A stretch of 64,000 nucleotides of DNA from Ideonella paludis (lineage in GTDB: Bacteria; Pseudomonadota; Gammaproteobacteria; Burkholderiales; Burkholderiaceae_C), in contig NZ_JAGQDG010000005.1 in the NCBI RefSeq assembly GCF_018069865.1, forward strand, positions 248,001 through 312,000, read 5' to 3'. Both the position numbers and the translations under genes were made by a program. Each line of letters begins with the position of its first letter. Position 1 is the stretch's first letter. Below are positions 40,094 to 48,711 of the stretch, piece by piece. The notes beneath the pieces are model-generated. The model searched no databases, was not told the origin of the DNA, and saw only the letters and a program-made list of their open reading frames with translations.

Positions 40094-40967
40094 ACGCCAA
40101 CAGAGCATCTTGTCGGCCATGGGCTTGAAGCCCTGGGGCCCGGCACGCAAGGCATCTGCACCCGCGCCTGCGCCCGTGGAGGCGGCGGTGATGGCCCAGG
40201 AGCCTGCCCCGCCAACGGCGGCACCCCGCCCAAGCCCTGCGCCCGTGGCACCTGCTGCGCCCGTGGCTGCACGGCCCATCACCGTCACCCGCGACAAGCC
40301 TGCTCCGATGGCCGGCGCTGCGGCCTTGGCGGGTGCGGCGGTGCAGGCCTTGCGGCCCGAGGCCGACAAAGCCCGCGCGGCCGAGATCGCCCAGATGGAC
40401 TGGGCCGGTCTGCAAGAGGCCGTGCGCCAATGCCAAGCCTGCGGCCTGTGCCAAAGCCGCAAGCAGACCGTGTTTGGCGTGGGGCACGAGCACGCGCATT
40501 GGATGATCGTGGGCGAAGCCCCCGGTGAGCAAGAAGACCAGCAAGGCGAGCCGTTTGTCGGCGCGGCTGGGCAACTGCTGGACCGTATGCTGGCCGCGCT
40601 GGCGCTGTCCCGCAGCGAGGGCGACGCGGCCCAGCGCACCTTCATTGCCAACACCCTCAAGTGCCGCCCTCCGCGCAACCGCAACCCCAGCGCCGAAGAA
40701 ATGGCCCAGTGCGCGCCGTTCTTGCAACGTCAAATTGAGCTGGTCAAGCCCAAGCTCATTCTGGCCATGGGCCGCTTTGCCATCCAGCAATTGCTGGGCA
40801 CCGAAGAGCCCATCGGCAAGCTGCGCGGCCGCCTGCATAGCTATCAGGGCACGCCCGTCGTCGTCACCTACCACCCCGCCTACCTCTTGCGCCAGCCGCT
40901 GGACAAAGCCAAAGCCTGGGCGGACCTGTGCCTGGCAGCCGACACGGTCGAGAAGCTGCCCGGCTGA
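40080..40967 (+). CDS. udg: Uracil-DNA glycosylase, family 4 (iron-sulfur type)
   Basis: Removes uracil from DNA. The 295-residue product has an N-terminal Ala/Pro-rich extension of about 100 residues, then a family 4 core. Cys118, Cys121, Cys195 and Cys211 have the spacing of a 4Fe-4S cluster. VGEAPGEQED (near 144) and GEPFVGAAGQLL form the uracil pocket, and VTYHPAYLL is the second catalytic motif. The start ATG at 40080 overlaps rimI by 14 bases. Family 4 members are also annotated as phage SPO1 polymerase-related proteins. Confidence 0.93.
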   Translation: MRWTERQQSILSAMGLKPWGPARKASAPAPAPVEAAVMAQEPAPPTAAPRPSPAPVAPAAPVAARPITVTRDKPAPMAGAAALAGAAVQALRPEADKARAAEIAQMDWAGLQEAVRQCQACGLCQSRKQTVFGVGHEHAHWMIVGEAPGEQEDQQGEPFVGAAGQLLDRMLAALALSRSEGDAAQRTFIANTLKCRPPRNRNPSAEEMAQCAPFLQRQIELVKPKLILAMGRFAIQQLLGTEEPIGKLRGRLHSYQGTPVVVTYHPAYLLRQPLDKAKAWADLCLAADTVEKLPG

Positions 40968-41026
40968 GCCTTTGGGGCCGCCGTGTTTCCGCTGCCGCCC
41001 CCTCTTTTCCACGCAGGAATCCCGAC

Positions 41027-41758
41027 ATGACCTTGCGCGCCTCCCCCGCTGCTCTTGCGGCACTCTTGCTGGGCTGCGCCAGTTTGGCCATCGCCTCCGC
41101 CCCCTGGGCCTTGAACCTGCCGTGGCTGAACTTTGTGTTCAAGCCCTTGGCCACCCTGGTCATCATTGCCTACGCCTGGGGGCGCGGCCTGAGCGAGCCT
41201 CTGTTGCGCCGCTGGGTGGTGGCGGGCTTGGTGCTTTCATTGGGTGGTGACATCGCCTTGCTCTGGCCCGAGCAAGGCTTTCTGCCCGGCTTGGTGAGCT
41301 TCTTGCTGGCCCACCTGTGCTACCTCTGGGCCTTCACCCGCCGCCAGCGCCTGGCCGCATGGTGGCCGGCCTTTGCGGCCTATGCCCTCATCGCTGCGGC
41401 CGTGCTGTCGCAACTCTGGCCCGGTGTGCCGGGCCCCCTGCGCGGCCCGGTGCTGGCCTATGTGCTCTGCTTGGGCGCCATGGCGGCGCAGGCGGCGGTA
41501 CTGTGGCGCCAAGGCGAGCCGCGCGGCTGTGTGTTGGCTGTGGGCGGCGCACTTTTCATGCTGAGCGACGCGCTGTTGGCCACCAATAAATTCGCGGGGC
41601 CGCTGCCCCTGGCCAGCCTGTGGGTGCTCAGCAGCTATTGGGCGGCGCAGTGGTGTATTGCGACAGGCCTAGCGCCCAAGGCCGCTTCGCTCACTTCTTC
41701 TGCTTCACCGGCCTCGTCCACCCCGCAATCGCCATCTGCTTGGCGCGGGTCACGGTGA
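41027..41758 (+). CDS. Lysoplasmalogenase (YhhN family)
   Basis: A 243-residue membrane protein with about eight hydrophobic helices. FKPLATLVIIAYA, LSLGGDIALLWPEQGFLPGLVSFLLAHLCYL and GGALFMLSDALLA are YhhN/TMEM86 signatures. Characterised relatives cleave the vinyl ether bond of lysoplasmalogens; the bacterial substrate is less sure. GCAGGAATC precedes the ATG. Its last 22 codons (Ser/Pro/Ala-rich) run antisense over the 3' end of glmU. Confidence 0.85.
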   Translation: MTLRASPAALAALLLGCASLAIASAPWALNLPWLNFVFKPLATLVIIAYAWGRGLSEPLLRRWVVAGLVLSLGGDIALLWPEQGFLPGLVSFLLAHLCYLWAFTRRQRLAAWWPAFAAYALIAAAVLSQLWPGVPGPLRGPVLAYVLCLGAMAAQAAVLWRQGEPRGCVLAVGGALFMLSDALLATNKFAGPLPLASLWVLSSYWAAQWCIATGLAPKAASLTSSASPASSTPQSPSAWRGSR

Positions 41759-43079
41759 GCTGGCCTTCTGGTGCATCGCGGCTGATGGTGGAGCCGCCGC
41801 CGATGGTGGCGCCGGCGCCGATGGTGACCGGGGCGATGAGCACGCAGTTGGAGCCGACGTGCACGTCGTTGCCGATGACGGTGCGGTGCTTGTTGGCGCC
41901 GTCGTAGTTGGCGGTGATGGAGCCAGCGCCGTAGTTGACGCGCTCGCCGACGGTGGCGTCGCCCAAATAAGCCAGGTGGTTGGCTTTGGAGCCCCGGGCC
42001 ATGGTGGAGTTTTTGACCTCGACGAAGTTGCCGATGTGCACCTCTTCGGCCAGCACGGCGCCAGGGCGCAGTCGGGCATAGGGGCCGATCAGTGAGCCCG
42101 CGCCAACGCTGGCGCCTTCGCTGCCGCCATCAATGTGGGTGTAGGGGTGGATCACCACGCCTGCGCCGATGGTCGCATTGCGGATCACGCAGTGCGCGCC
42201 CACGCGCACATCGTCGCCCAGGCTGACTTCGCCTTCAAAAATGCAGCCCACGTCGATCTCGACATCGCTGCCGCAAGTCAGGCTTCCGCGCAGGTCAAAG
42301 CGGGCTGGGTCGGCGAGGCGCACGCCTTGCTCCAGCAGGGCGTTGGCGCGGCGGGTTTGCAAGCGGCGCTCCAGGTCGGCCAATTGCAGCGGGCTGTTCA
42401 CGCCCAGGACTTCGGTTTCATCGGCCGCGCTGGCGCTGGTGACGGCCACGCCCTCGGCCACGGCCATGGCCACGATGTCGGTCAGGTAGAACTCGCCCTG
42501 GGCGTTCTGGTTGTTCAGCGCCATCACCCAGCGTTTCAGCGCGGCGGTGGGCGCGGCCATCATGCCGGTGTAGACCTCGCGGATCTGGCGCTGGGCTTCG
42601 CTCGCGTCTTTGTGCTCGACGATGGCCTCAATGCCGCCCTTAGCGTTGCGCACGATGCGGCCGTAGCCGGTGGCGTCTGGCAGCGTGACGGTCAGCAGGG
42701 CCAGCTTATCGCCGCCGCAGGCCGCGGCCAGGGCTTGGGCCGTGGCGGCCTCGATCAAGGGCACGTCCCCGTTCAGGATCAGCGTCACACCCTCATCGCC
42801 CAGGTGGGGCACCACCTGCTGCACGGCATGGCCGGTGCCCAGTTGCGGCTCTTGGCGCACGCTGCTGAGGCCCACCACGCCCAGGCCTGCCACACTGGCT
42901 TCCACCACCTCGGCACCGTGGCCGGTGATGACCAGGGTGCGTGTGGGCTGGAGGGTGGCGGCGGTGTGCAGCACATGGTGCAGCAGCGGGGTGCCGGCCA
43001 AGCGGTGCAGCACCTTGGGCAGCTTGGAGCGCATGCGGGTGCCTTTGCCCGCGGCCATGATGACGATGTTCAGGGACAT
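41691..43079 (-). CDS. glmU: Bifunctional UDP-N-acetylglucosamine pyrophosphorylase / glucosamine-1-phosphate N-acetyltransferase
   Basis: GlmU makes UDP-GlcNAc for peptidoglycan and LPS. The 462-residue protein has the N-terminal uridylyltransferase (AAGKGTRMRSKLPKVLH at 9-25, LNGDVPLI) and a C-terminal left-handed beta helix acetyltransferase with repeated hexapeptides (for example VEVKNSTMARGSKANHLAYLGD and NYDGANKHRT). Length and domain order are normal. Its 3' end overlaps the lysoplasmalogenase gene on the other strand by 68 bases. Confidence 0.97.
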   Translation of the reverse strand: MSLNIVIMAAGKGTRMRSKLPKVLHRLAGTPLLHHVLHTAATLQPTRTLVITGHGAEVVEASVAGLGVVGLSSVRQEPQLGTGHAVQQVVPHLGDEGVTLILNGDVPLIEAATAQALAAACGGDKLALLTVTLPDATGYGRIVRNAKGGIEAIVEHKDASEAQRQIREVYTGMMAAPTAALKRWVMALNNQNAQGEFYLTDIVAMAVAEGVAVTSASAADETEVLGVNSPLQLADLERRLQTRRANALLEQGVRLADPARFDLRGSLTCGSDVEIDVGCIFEGEVSLGDDVRVGAHCVIRNATIGAGVVIHPYTHIDGGSEGASVGAGSLIGPYARLRPGAVLAEEVHIGNFVEVKNSTMARGSKANHLAYLGDATVGERVNYGAGSITANYDGANKHRTVIGNDVHVGSNCVLIAPVTIGAGATIGGGSTISRDAPEGQLTVTRAKQMAIAGWTRPVKQKK

Positions 43080-43092
43080 AAAAACCTACAAA

Positions 43093-43725
43093 TCAGGGCA
43101 AGGTCACCGCCACGTTGTGGGGTTCGTTCTGGACCTTGGGAAACTCGGCCAGCGAGGCCAAAAACATGCCTTGCAGCACGCTGGTTCCACCGACGGTGCC
43201 GCCGTTGCTGCGGGCCCGGGTTTCGTACAGGGCCTCACCGCTCTTGCGGTCGCGGATCAGCAGGGCCACTTCGCGTTCATACTCCACGGCCCCCCAGGGC
43301 GCCACCACGCCCCAGCCCAGCCGCGGGTATTGGCCACCCATGCGGGTGCCGATCGTCAGTCGGCCCCACAGCGGGTCGTCCCAGGGGGAGCGCACCTGGC
43401 GGGAGACCTTGGCGCCAATCTGCACCAGCACATCGGGCTCGCTGCCTTCGGCGGCCGGTGCAAAGCCCGCACGCGCCAAGGCCTGGGCTGCGGCGTCCTC
43501 CAAGGACTGTTGCATCTCGGGCTGCGTGGCTTGCGACGGCAGGCGCTCAAAGCGGTAGGTGCCGGGTTTGCGCTCGGCGGCCCAGGCGCCAAAGCTGGCC
43601 ACTTCGGCATGGAAGGTGTTGACCAGCGCGCAGCCACCCAGGGTGGCTGCCAGCAGCAAGGCCGCCGCGGGCGCCAAGCGCAAGGCGTGGCGACGCGTGA
43701 GGGCAGGGGAGGTCGCAGCAGTCAT
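43093..43725 (-). CDS. DUF4136 domain-containing lipoprotein
   Basis: A 210-residue exported protein. The N-terminus has twin arginines and a hydrophobic stretch ending LGGC, a lipobox. The rest fits DUF4136: FERLPSQATQPEMQQSLEDAAAQAL, then DVLVQIGAKVSR and a closing strand region EALYETRARSNGG. DUF4136 proteins are periplasmic or outer-membrane-anchored with no known function. AAGGAG directly upstream fixes the start at 43725; in-frame starts at 43755 and 43776 are less likely. Confidence 0.83.
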   Translation of the reverse strand: MTAATSPALTRRHALRLAPAAALLLAATLGGCALVNTFHAEVASFGAWAAERKPGTYRFERLPSQATQPEMQQSLEDAAAQALARAGFAPAAEGSEPDVLVQIGAKVSRQVRSPWDDPLWGRLTIGTRMGGQYPRLGWGVVAPWGAVEYEREVALLIRDRKSGEALYETRARSNGGTVGGTSVLQGMFLASLAEFPKVQNEPHNVAVTLP

Positions 43726-43754
43726 GGCAGTCTCCTTCGTGGTCTGCAGGCTCA

Positions 43755-44732
43755 TCAAGGCTTGGAATCGTCCCACATCAGCCTCACCGTTTGAACTTCT
43801 TTACCTGCGTTTGCGGTGGGGGTGGCGCAGCTCTCTTCGTCCTCGTCAAAGGCTTTGTCGCCTTGCGGGTCAGGGATGCCGGTGGCTTTGATGCTCTCAA
43901 ACGGATGCAGCTTGCGGTCCATCATGTGCGAGAGCGTGATGTTGCCCATGGCGCTGAACATATTGTCGATACGCCCCGGGTATTGCTTGTCCCATTCGCG
44001 GATCATCTTCTTGGTCAGCACGCGCTGCAGGTTCTCTTGGCTGCCGCAGAGGCTGCAGGGGATGATCGGAAACTGACGGTGATCGGACCAGCGCACCAAG
44101 TCGTCCTCGGCCACATAGGCCAGCGGGCGGATCACCACAAACTCACCGTTGTCGCTGACCAGCTTGGGCGGCATGCCCTTCATCCGGCTGCCGAAGAACA
44201 TGTTCATCAGCAGGGTCACCACCATGTCGTCGCGGTGGTGGCCCAGCGCGATCTTGTTGCAGCCTAGCTCCCGCGCCACGCGGTAGAGGATGCCCCGGCG
44301 CAGCCGCGAGCACAGGCTGCACATGGTCTTGCCTTCGGGGATGTGGCTCTTGACGATGCTGTAGGTGTCTTGCGTCTCGATGTGAAACGGCACGCCGACT
44401 TGGCGAAGGTAGTTGGGCAGCACCTCGGCCGGAAAGCCCGGCTGCTTTTGGTCGAGGTTGACGGCGATCAGCTCAAACTTGATGGGCGCCCGCTTTTGCA
44501 GGTTCATCAAGATGTCCAGCATGCTGTAGCTGTCTTTGCCGCCCGAGAGGCAAACCATGACCTTGTCGCCGTCTTCAATCATGTTGAAGTCGGTGATGGC
44601 TTGGCCCACTTGGCGGTGCAGGCGCTTGCTGAGTTTGTTGGTCTCGAAGGCGGCCTTCTTGGCTTGCTTGGCGGCCAGCTCTTCGGCGCTCAAGGGGGCG
44701 CTCGCTTCGGGGGTTTGGAGAACGTCGCTCAT
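43755..44732 (-). CDS. ttcA: tRNA 2-thiocytidine(32) synthetase TtcA
   Basis: TtcA thiolates C32 of certain tRNAs using ATP and an iron-sulfur cluster. The 325-residue protein has the PP-loop SGGKDS (63-68) and paired cysteines CSLC at 138-141 and 226-229, which include the cluster ligands. [17 protein letters not shown] is also typical. It follows folB by ten bases on the minus strand, and the DUF4136 gene follows 29 bases downstream. Confidence 0.96.
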   Translation of the reverse strand: MSDVLQTPEASAPLSAEELAAKQAKKAAFETNKLSKRLHRQVGQAITDFNMIEDGDKVMVCLSGGKDSYSMLDILMNLQKRAPIKFELIAVNLDQKQPGFPAEVLPNYLRQVGVPFHIETQDTYSIVKSHIPEGKTMCSLCSRLRRGILYRVARELGCNKIALGHHRDDMVVTLLMNMFFGSRMKGMPPKLVSDNGEFVVIRPLAYVAEDDLVRWSDHRQFPIIPCSLCGSQENLQRVLTKKMIREWDKQYPGRIDNMFSAMGNITLSHMMDRKLHPFESIKATGIPDPQGDKAFDEDEESCATPTANAGKEVQTVRLMWDDSKP

Positions 44733-44742
44733 ACGTGCTTGC

Positions 44743-45135
44743 TCAGTCTTTCATGCCGAAGACTTCCACGCCCACTGCATCGCAGTCGGGGTAGACATCG
44801 GGCTTTTCAGTGGACACGCGCGCGGCCCGCACATTCGGGTGGGCCAGCATCAGGGCCAGCACCTCGTCGCACAGGGTTTCTTGCAGATGGATGTGGCCTT
44901 TGGAGACCCGCTCGGCAATGGTGCGGCGGATGAAGTCGTAGTCCAGCACCTCGTCCAGCTCATCAGCCTTGGGCGTCGAGGTGGCCAGAGGCACATAGAG
45001 GTCCACATTGATCAGCACGCGCTGCTCGCCCTTTTTTTCGAAGTCGTGCACGCCGATGTTGATCCACACCTCGTAGTCGCGCAAAAACAGGCGGCGGCAA
45101 TCGCGCAGGCCAGGGTGAAGCAAAGAGGTCTGCAT
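44743..45135 (-). CDS. folB: Dihydroneopterin aldolase
   Basis: FolB cleaves dihydroneopterin to the hydroxymethylpterin used for folate. The 130-residue protein shows [32 protein letters not shown], where Glu and Tyr positions of the active site lie, and a late DAVGVEVFG strand. FolX-type epimerases are close relatives and cannot be fully excluded. It is seven bases from the FolM-like reductase and ten from ttcA, so pterin genes are clustered. Confidence 0.9.
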   Translation of the reverse strand: MQTSLLHPGLRDCRRLFLRDYEVWINIGVHDFEKKGEQRVLINVDLYVPLATSTPKADELDEVLDYDFIRRTIAERVSKGHIHLQETLCDEVLALMLAHPNVRAARVSTEKPDVYPDCDAVGVEVFGMKD

Positions 45136-45142
45136 GATGAGA

Positions 45143-45991
45143 TTAGCCTTGAGAGTTCAATGATTGTTGCGCCAAGAACAGCACGTCGCGCGGCTGCGCG
45201 GCCAGGTGCTGGCCACCGTCCACCAACAAGGTGGTGCCGGTGATGGCGGGGGATTCAATGCAAAAGCGCACCGCCCGCGCAATGTCTTGCGGGGTGGACG
45301 AGCGCTGCAGAGGCGTCAACTGGTGCGCGGCGGCAAATTCGGCCTCGTTCATGGGGCCCGAGACCAGCGTCACGCCGGGGGCCACGCCCACCACGCGCAC
45401 GGCCGGTGCCAGGGCTTGCGCCAGCAGCACCGTGGCCTCGCGCAGCGCGGCCTTGGAGAGCGTGTAAGAGAAATAGTCTGGGTTGGGGTTCCAGAGTTTT
45501 TGGTCCAACAGGTTGACCACGCAAGCCTGGCCGCCGCGTTCGGCCACATGTTGCGCCAAGGCTTGGGCCAGCAAGACCGGGGCCACGGTGTTGGCCTGCC
45601 AGTGCGCGCGCAAGGCCTCGGCCGTCAGCGCCTGGCTGCTGGCAGGGCCGGGCGCGTCGTAGTCAAAGCGCGAGGCATTGTTCACCAGTGCATCCACCCG
45701 CCCCAGCGCCGCCACCGCGCGCGGCAGCAGGCCCGCACAGGCGCTGTCGTCGCTCAAGTCGGCGGCCAGCACCGCCACGCGGGCCCCCAGGGCTTGCAGT
45801 TGGGTCACCCCCTCTTGCACAGCCGCCGCTGCCTCACCATCGGTGCGCCGCACATGCAGCGCAATATCGTGGCCCGCAGCGGCCAGCTCGCACGCAATGG
45901 CCAAGCCAATGCGGCGGGCTGCCCCCGTCACCAAGGTGACCGGGCGGGTGGGGGCCGATGTCGTCGCGGAGAGGGGGGTGAGGAGGGGCAC
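45143..45991 (-). CDS. SDR family oxidoreductase, pteridine-reductase/FolM-like
   Basis: A 282-residue short-chain dehydrogenase. The cofactor loop is TGAARRIG, the TGxxxRxG variant found in FolM and trypanosomatid pteridine reductases in place of TGxxxGxG. The catalytic YxxxK is YTLSK, with Asp replacing the usual Ser region (LLDQKLWNP), again as in PTR1. It lies next to folB, which supports a pterin substrate such as dihydromonapterin. The GTG at 45991 is proposed; a TTG at 46006 is possible but lies three bases from the divergent MidA start. Confidence 0.82.
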   Translation of the reverse strand: MPLLTPLSATTSAPTRPVTLVTGAARRIGLAIACELAAAGHDIALHVRRTDGEAAAAVQEGVTQLQALGARVAVLAADLSDDSACAGLLPRAVAALGRVDALVNNASRFDYDAPGPASSQALTAEALRAHWQANTVAPVLLAQALAQHVAERGGQACVVNLLDQKLWNPNPDYFSYTLSKAALREATVLLAQALAPAVRVVGVAPGVTLVSGPMNEAEFAAAHQLTPLQRSSTPQDIARAVRFCIESPAITGTTLLVDGGQHLAAQPRDVLFLAQQSLNSQG

Positions 45992-46008
45992 GAACCTACA
46001 ATCCAAGA

Positions 46009-47187
46009 ATGCAAAAAATGCCGTCGTCCAAGCCTGCTGACACAGCCGGTGGCGAACCCCACAGTTTAAATGGCCGCCCTGACACGGGCGTGCTCGCCGA
46101 ATTGAGCGCCCAGATTCGTGGGGCCATTGCCCGCAACGGCGGCTGGCTGCCCTTTGACCAGTTCATGGGCCTGGCGCTCTATGCCCCGGGCCTGGGCTAC
46201 TACAGCAACAGCAGCCGCAAGTTTGGCGCCCTGCCCAGCAGTGGTAGTGATTTTGTGACGGCGCCTGAACTGTCACCCCTGTTCGGCCAAGCCCTGGCCC
46301 AGCAGGTGGCCCAAGCCCTGCAAGCCACCGGCACGCAAGAGGTGTTCGAGTTTGGCGCGGGCTCTGGCGCCTTGGCCGAGCAGGTGATCAGCAGCCTGGA
46401 GGCGCTGGGGCAGCCGCTGGCCCGCTACACCATCATTGACCTCTCGGGTGAGCTGCGCGAGCGCCAAGCCCTGCGGCTGGCCCGCTTTGGCGATCGCGTG
46501 CAGTGGGCGCAGACTTGGCCTAGCGCCATGCGCGGCGTGGTGCTGGGCAACGAGGTGCTGGACGCCATGCCGGTGAACCTGCTGCACTTCGACGGCCAGC
46601 AGTGGCTGGAGCGCGGCGTGGTGTGGGACGAGGCCACCCAAGCCTTTGCCCACGCCGACCGGCCCACCGATCTGCGCCCATCGCTGGAAGACCTGAGCGG
46701 CTTTGTGCCCGGCACCACCACCGAAGTCCACCCCCAGGCCGAGGCCTTTATCCGCAGCCTGGCCGAGCACCTGCAGCATGGCGTGGCCCTGTTCCTGGAC
46801 TACGGCTTCCCCGAGGCCGAGTACTACCACCCCCAGCGCATTGGCGGCACTTTGATGTGCCACCAGGCCCATGTGGCCGACACGGACCCGCTGGTGAACG
46901 TCGGCCTCAAAGACATCACCGCCCACGTCAATTTCACCGGCGTGGCGCTGGCTGCCCAAGACGCTGGCCTGCAGATTCTGGGCTACACCAGCCAGGCCCG
47001 CTTCCTGATGAACTGCGGCCTGATGCCCCTGCTGGCTGCCGCCAGCGTGCAGGAGCGCACCATGGCCCAAAAGCTGATCACCGAGCACGAAATGGGCGAA
47101 CTCTTCAAAGTCATCGCCCTGGCCTCCGCCGAGGTCACGCTGGACCCTGTGGGCTTTGTGGCGGGTGACCGCACGCACAGGCTCTAA
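46009..47187 (+). CDS. SAM-dependent methyltransferase, MidA/NDUFAF7 family (DUF185)
   Basis: A 392-residue class I methyltransferase. FDQFMGLALYAPGLGYYSN, DFVTAPELSPLFGQALA, the SAM-binding EFGAGSGALAEQV, LGNEVLDAMPV and FLDYGFPEAEYYHPQR are the family marks. The eukaryotic members methylate an arginine of the complex I subunit NDUFS2; the bacterial role is open. The ATG at 46009 lies exactly seven bases after TACAAT, so its message may be leaderless, or translation may begin at the ATG at 46018. Confidence 0.9.
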   Translation: MQKMPSSKPADTAGGEPHSLNGRPDTGVLAELSAQIRGAIARNGGWLPFDQFMGLALYAPGLGYYSNSSRKFGALPSSGSDFVTAPELSPLFGQALAQQVAQALQATGTQEVFEFGAGSGALAEQVISSLEALGQPLARYTIIDLSGELRERQALRLARFGDRVQWAQTWPSAMRGVVLGNEVLDAMPVNLLHFDGQQWLERGVVWDEATQAFAHADRPTDLRPSLEDLSGFVPGTTTEVHPQAEAFIRSLAEHLQHGVALFLDYGFPEAEYYHPQRIGGTLMCHQAHVADTDPLVNVGLKDITAHVNFTGVALAAQDAGLQILGYTSQARFLMNCGLMPLLAAASVQERTMAQKLITEHEMGELFKVIALASAEVTLDPVGFVAGDRTHRL

Positions 47188-47190
47188 GCC

Positions 47191-47382
47191 ATGCGCTGGC
47201 TCATCGTCTTCCTGCTGGCCTTTCTGATTTTCAACCGCTTGGGCGCGTGGCTCGGCCGCATTGGCCTGGGCCGCCTGCCCGGCGATGTGCGCTTCACGCT
47301 CTGGGGCCGCGAGATTTTCTTGCCCTTTGCCAGCAGCATCGTGCTGTCGGTGCTGGCGGCGGGGATCAGTTACATGCTGTGA
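47191..47382 (+). CDS. DUF2905 family small membrane protein
   Basis: A 63-residue protein with two hydrophobic helices around a conserved centre LGRLPGDVRFTLWGREIFLPFASSI, which is the DUF2905 pattern. It begins three bases after the MidA gene stop and is surely co-transcribed. Function is unknown. Confidence 0.88.
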   Translation: MRWLIVFLLAFLIFNRLGAWLGRIGLGRLPGDVRFTLWGREIFLPFASSIVLSVLAAGISYML

Positions 47383-47385
47383 GCC

Positions 47386-48711
47386 TTACAGGGTGAGGCG
47401 GCGCCAGCGGCTCGTTTGCGAAGCGATGACGACGACAGCTAATAGGGCCACGAGGCCAGAGGCAAGGAGGATGACAGCGACGATGTCGAGTTGCAACAGC
47501 TCGGCAGCACCCTTCAGGCCCCCTACAAAGAGGCCCAACATCAACCCCACTGCGACAACCCACAGAGCTCCTCGAACGGAATGTCGTTGTCGGATCGCGA
47601 CCAAGCTCAGCTCGACCAAGAGACTGGCCGCTATGGCTGCGAACAGACTCAGCGTATCCATGAGTGTCCAGTGCATGCCCCAAGCAAAACCGAAGGTCAC
47701 ACAGGCTTTGGAGGTCGCTGATCCCCAGGTGGTCGGACAGGTGCCGTAGAGCCACAGCGCTTCGCGCAGCAAGGTAGAACGATGCAGCCCCCGAGGCAAC
47801 AGGAGGCCGCGAGGTGGTGGCATCACCCGACCGTCCATCCGGTTCAGATCAAACAGATTTGCTGGGATGAGGGCGACCAGAATCGGAACGAGGGATTCGT
47901 TGAAGCCAGGCCACAGCCAGCGACTCACCATGGCCGAACCGATGAACAAGGGTAAGGGGATGATCCGCTGCAGCCATCGGTCCACCGGCGTAGGAGGGGC
48001 TTCGATCAGGCTTCGCAGCTGACGCTGTTCAGGCTTGTCTCTCGCCAAAAGGTGCGAAGGTGATGCGAGCAGGTCTGTCAGTGAGAGCGAGTCTGCTTTC
48101 AGAGGGGCCCCGATTAGCACTTGACCCGTCTTGCGAATCAATGCTGCAGAGGCCAGTATCAGGATCGCACTGATCACCAGCATGACGCTTGGCGCATTCA
48201 CGCCCTGCATCCAGGCGGCGAGATCTGAAAAGAGCCACTGCTGGGAGCTCCAACTTGCTAACAGCACCGCACCGAAGAGCGCCGAAACCACCCAGCGTGT
48301 CCAAGCCAGGCTCAAGCCTGCTGCCATGCTGAATGCCAGCAGCGCGCTAAACCATATCCACACCGTGACCCCGTGATGAGCTTGACTCAGAAAGGCTGCT
48401 GGGATGACCAAGGCTACCCACCAGGGCAAGGCCCAAGCTAGTAACCACCGCCGCCACCCTCGTCGCGCCCAGTGCTGAGTCTCGGGGCGGCGCAATGTGG
48501 GCACCAATTGCCCGCCGAGCAGCGCAGATTGGAGCAAGGGCGCAAAAGGAATCAGCAAGCTTCCCAGCACCCAGCTTGATTCGTCATGCGCGCCCTTGAA
48601 CAACATCATCCACAGCGGTGCCGCCACGCACAAACCAATGAACACCGCCCCCGCATGCCCCACCTTGGCCCCCCGCCACAGGGTCAAACTCAGTGCCAAG
48701 CCCGGGCTCAT
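47386..48711 (-). CDS. ABC exporter membrane subunit, unfamiliar family
   Basis: A 441-residue integral membrane protein with roughly ten to twelve hydrophobic segments and no similarity to a well-known permease that I can name. A soluble loop of about 60 residues lies mid-protein (KADSLSLTDLLASPSHLLARDKPEQRQ). It starts inside the stop of the ABC ATPase (ATGA) and so is its membrane partner. YtrA-type operons pair such permeases with an ATPase for export or antibiotic sensing. By eye it is less GC-rich than the surrounding genes. Confidence 0.75.
   Translation of the reverse strand: MSPGLALSLTLWRGAKVGHAGAVFIGLCVAAPLWMMLFKGAHDESSWVLGSLLIPFAPLLQSALLGGQLVPTLRRPETQHWARRGWRRWLLAWALPWWVALVIPAAFLSQAHHGVTVWIWFSALLAFSMAAGLSLAWTRWVVSALFGAVLLASWSSQQWLFSDLAAWMQGVNAPSVMLVISAILILASAALIRKTGQVLIGAPLKADSLSLTDLLASPSHLLARDKPEQRQLRSLIEAPPTPVDRWLQRIIPLPLFIGSAMVSRWLWPGFNESLVPILVALIPANLFDLNRMDGRVMPPPRGLLLPRGLHRSTLLREALWLYGTCPTTWGSATSKACVTFGFAWGMHWTLMDTLSLFAAIAASLLVELSLVAIRQRHSVRGALWVVAVGLMLGLFVGGLKGAAELLQLDIVAVILLASGLVALLAVVVIASQTSRWRRLTL

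Noticed and set aside
42135-43622. 495-residue plus-strand open frame
   Set aside because: Antisense of glmU and the DUF4136 gene, without recognisable domains.
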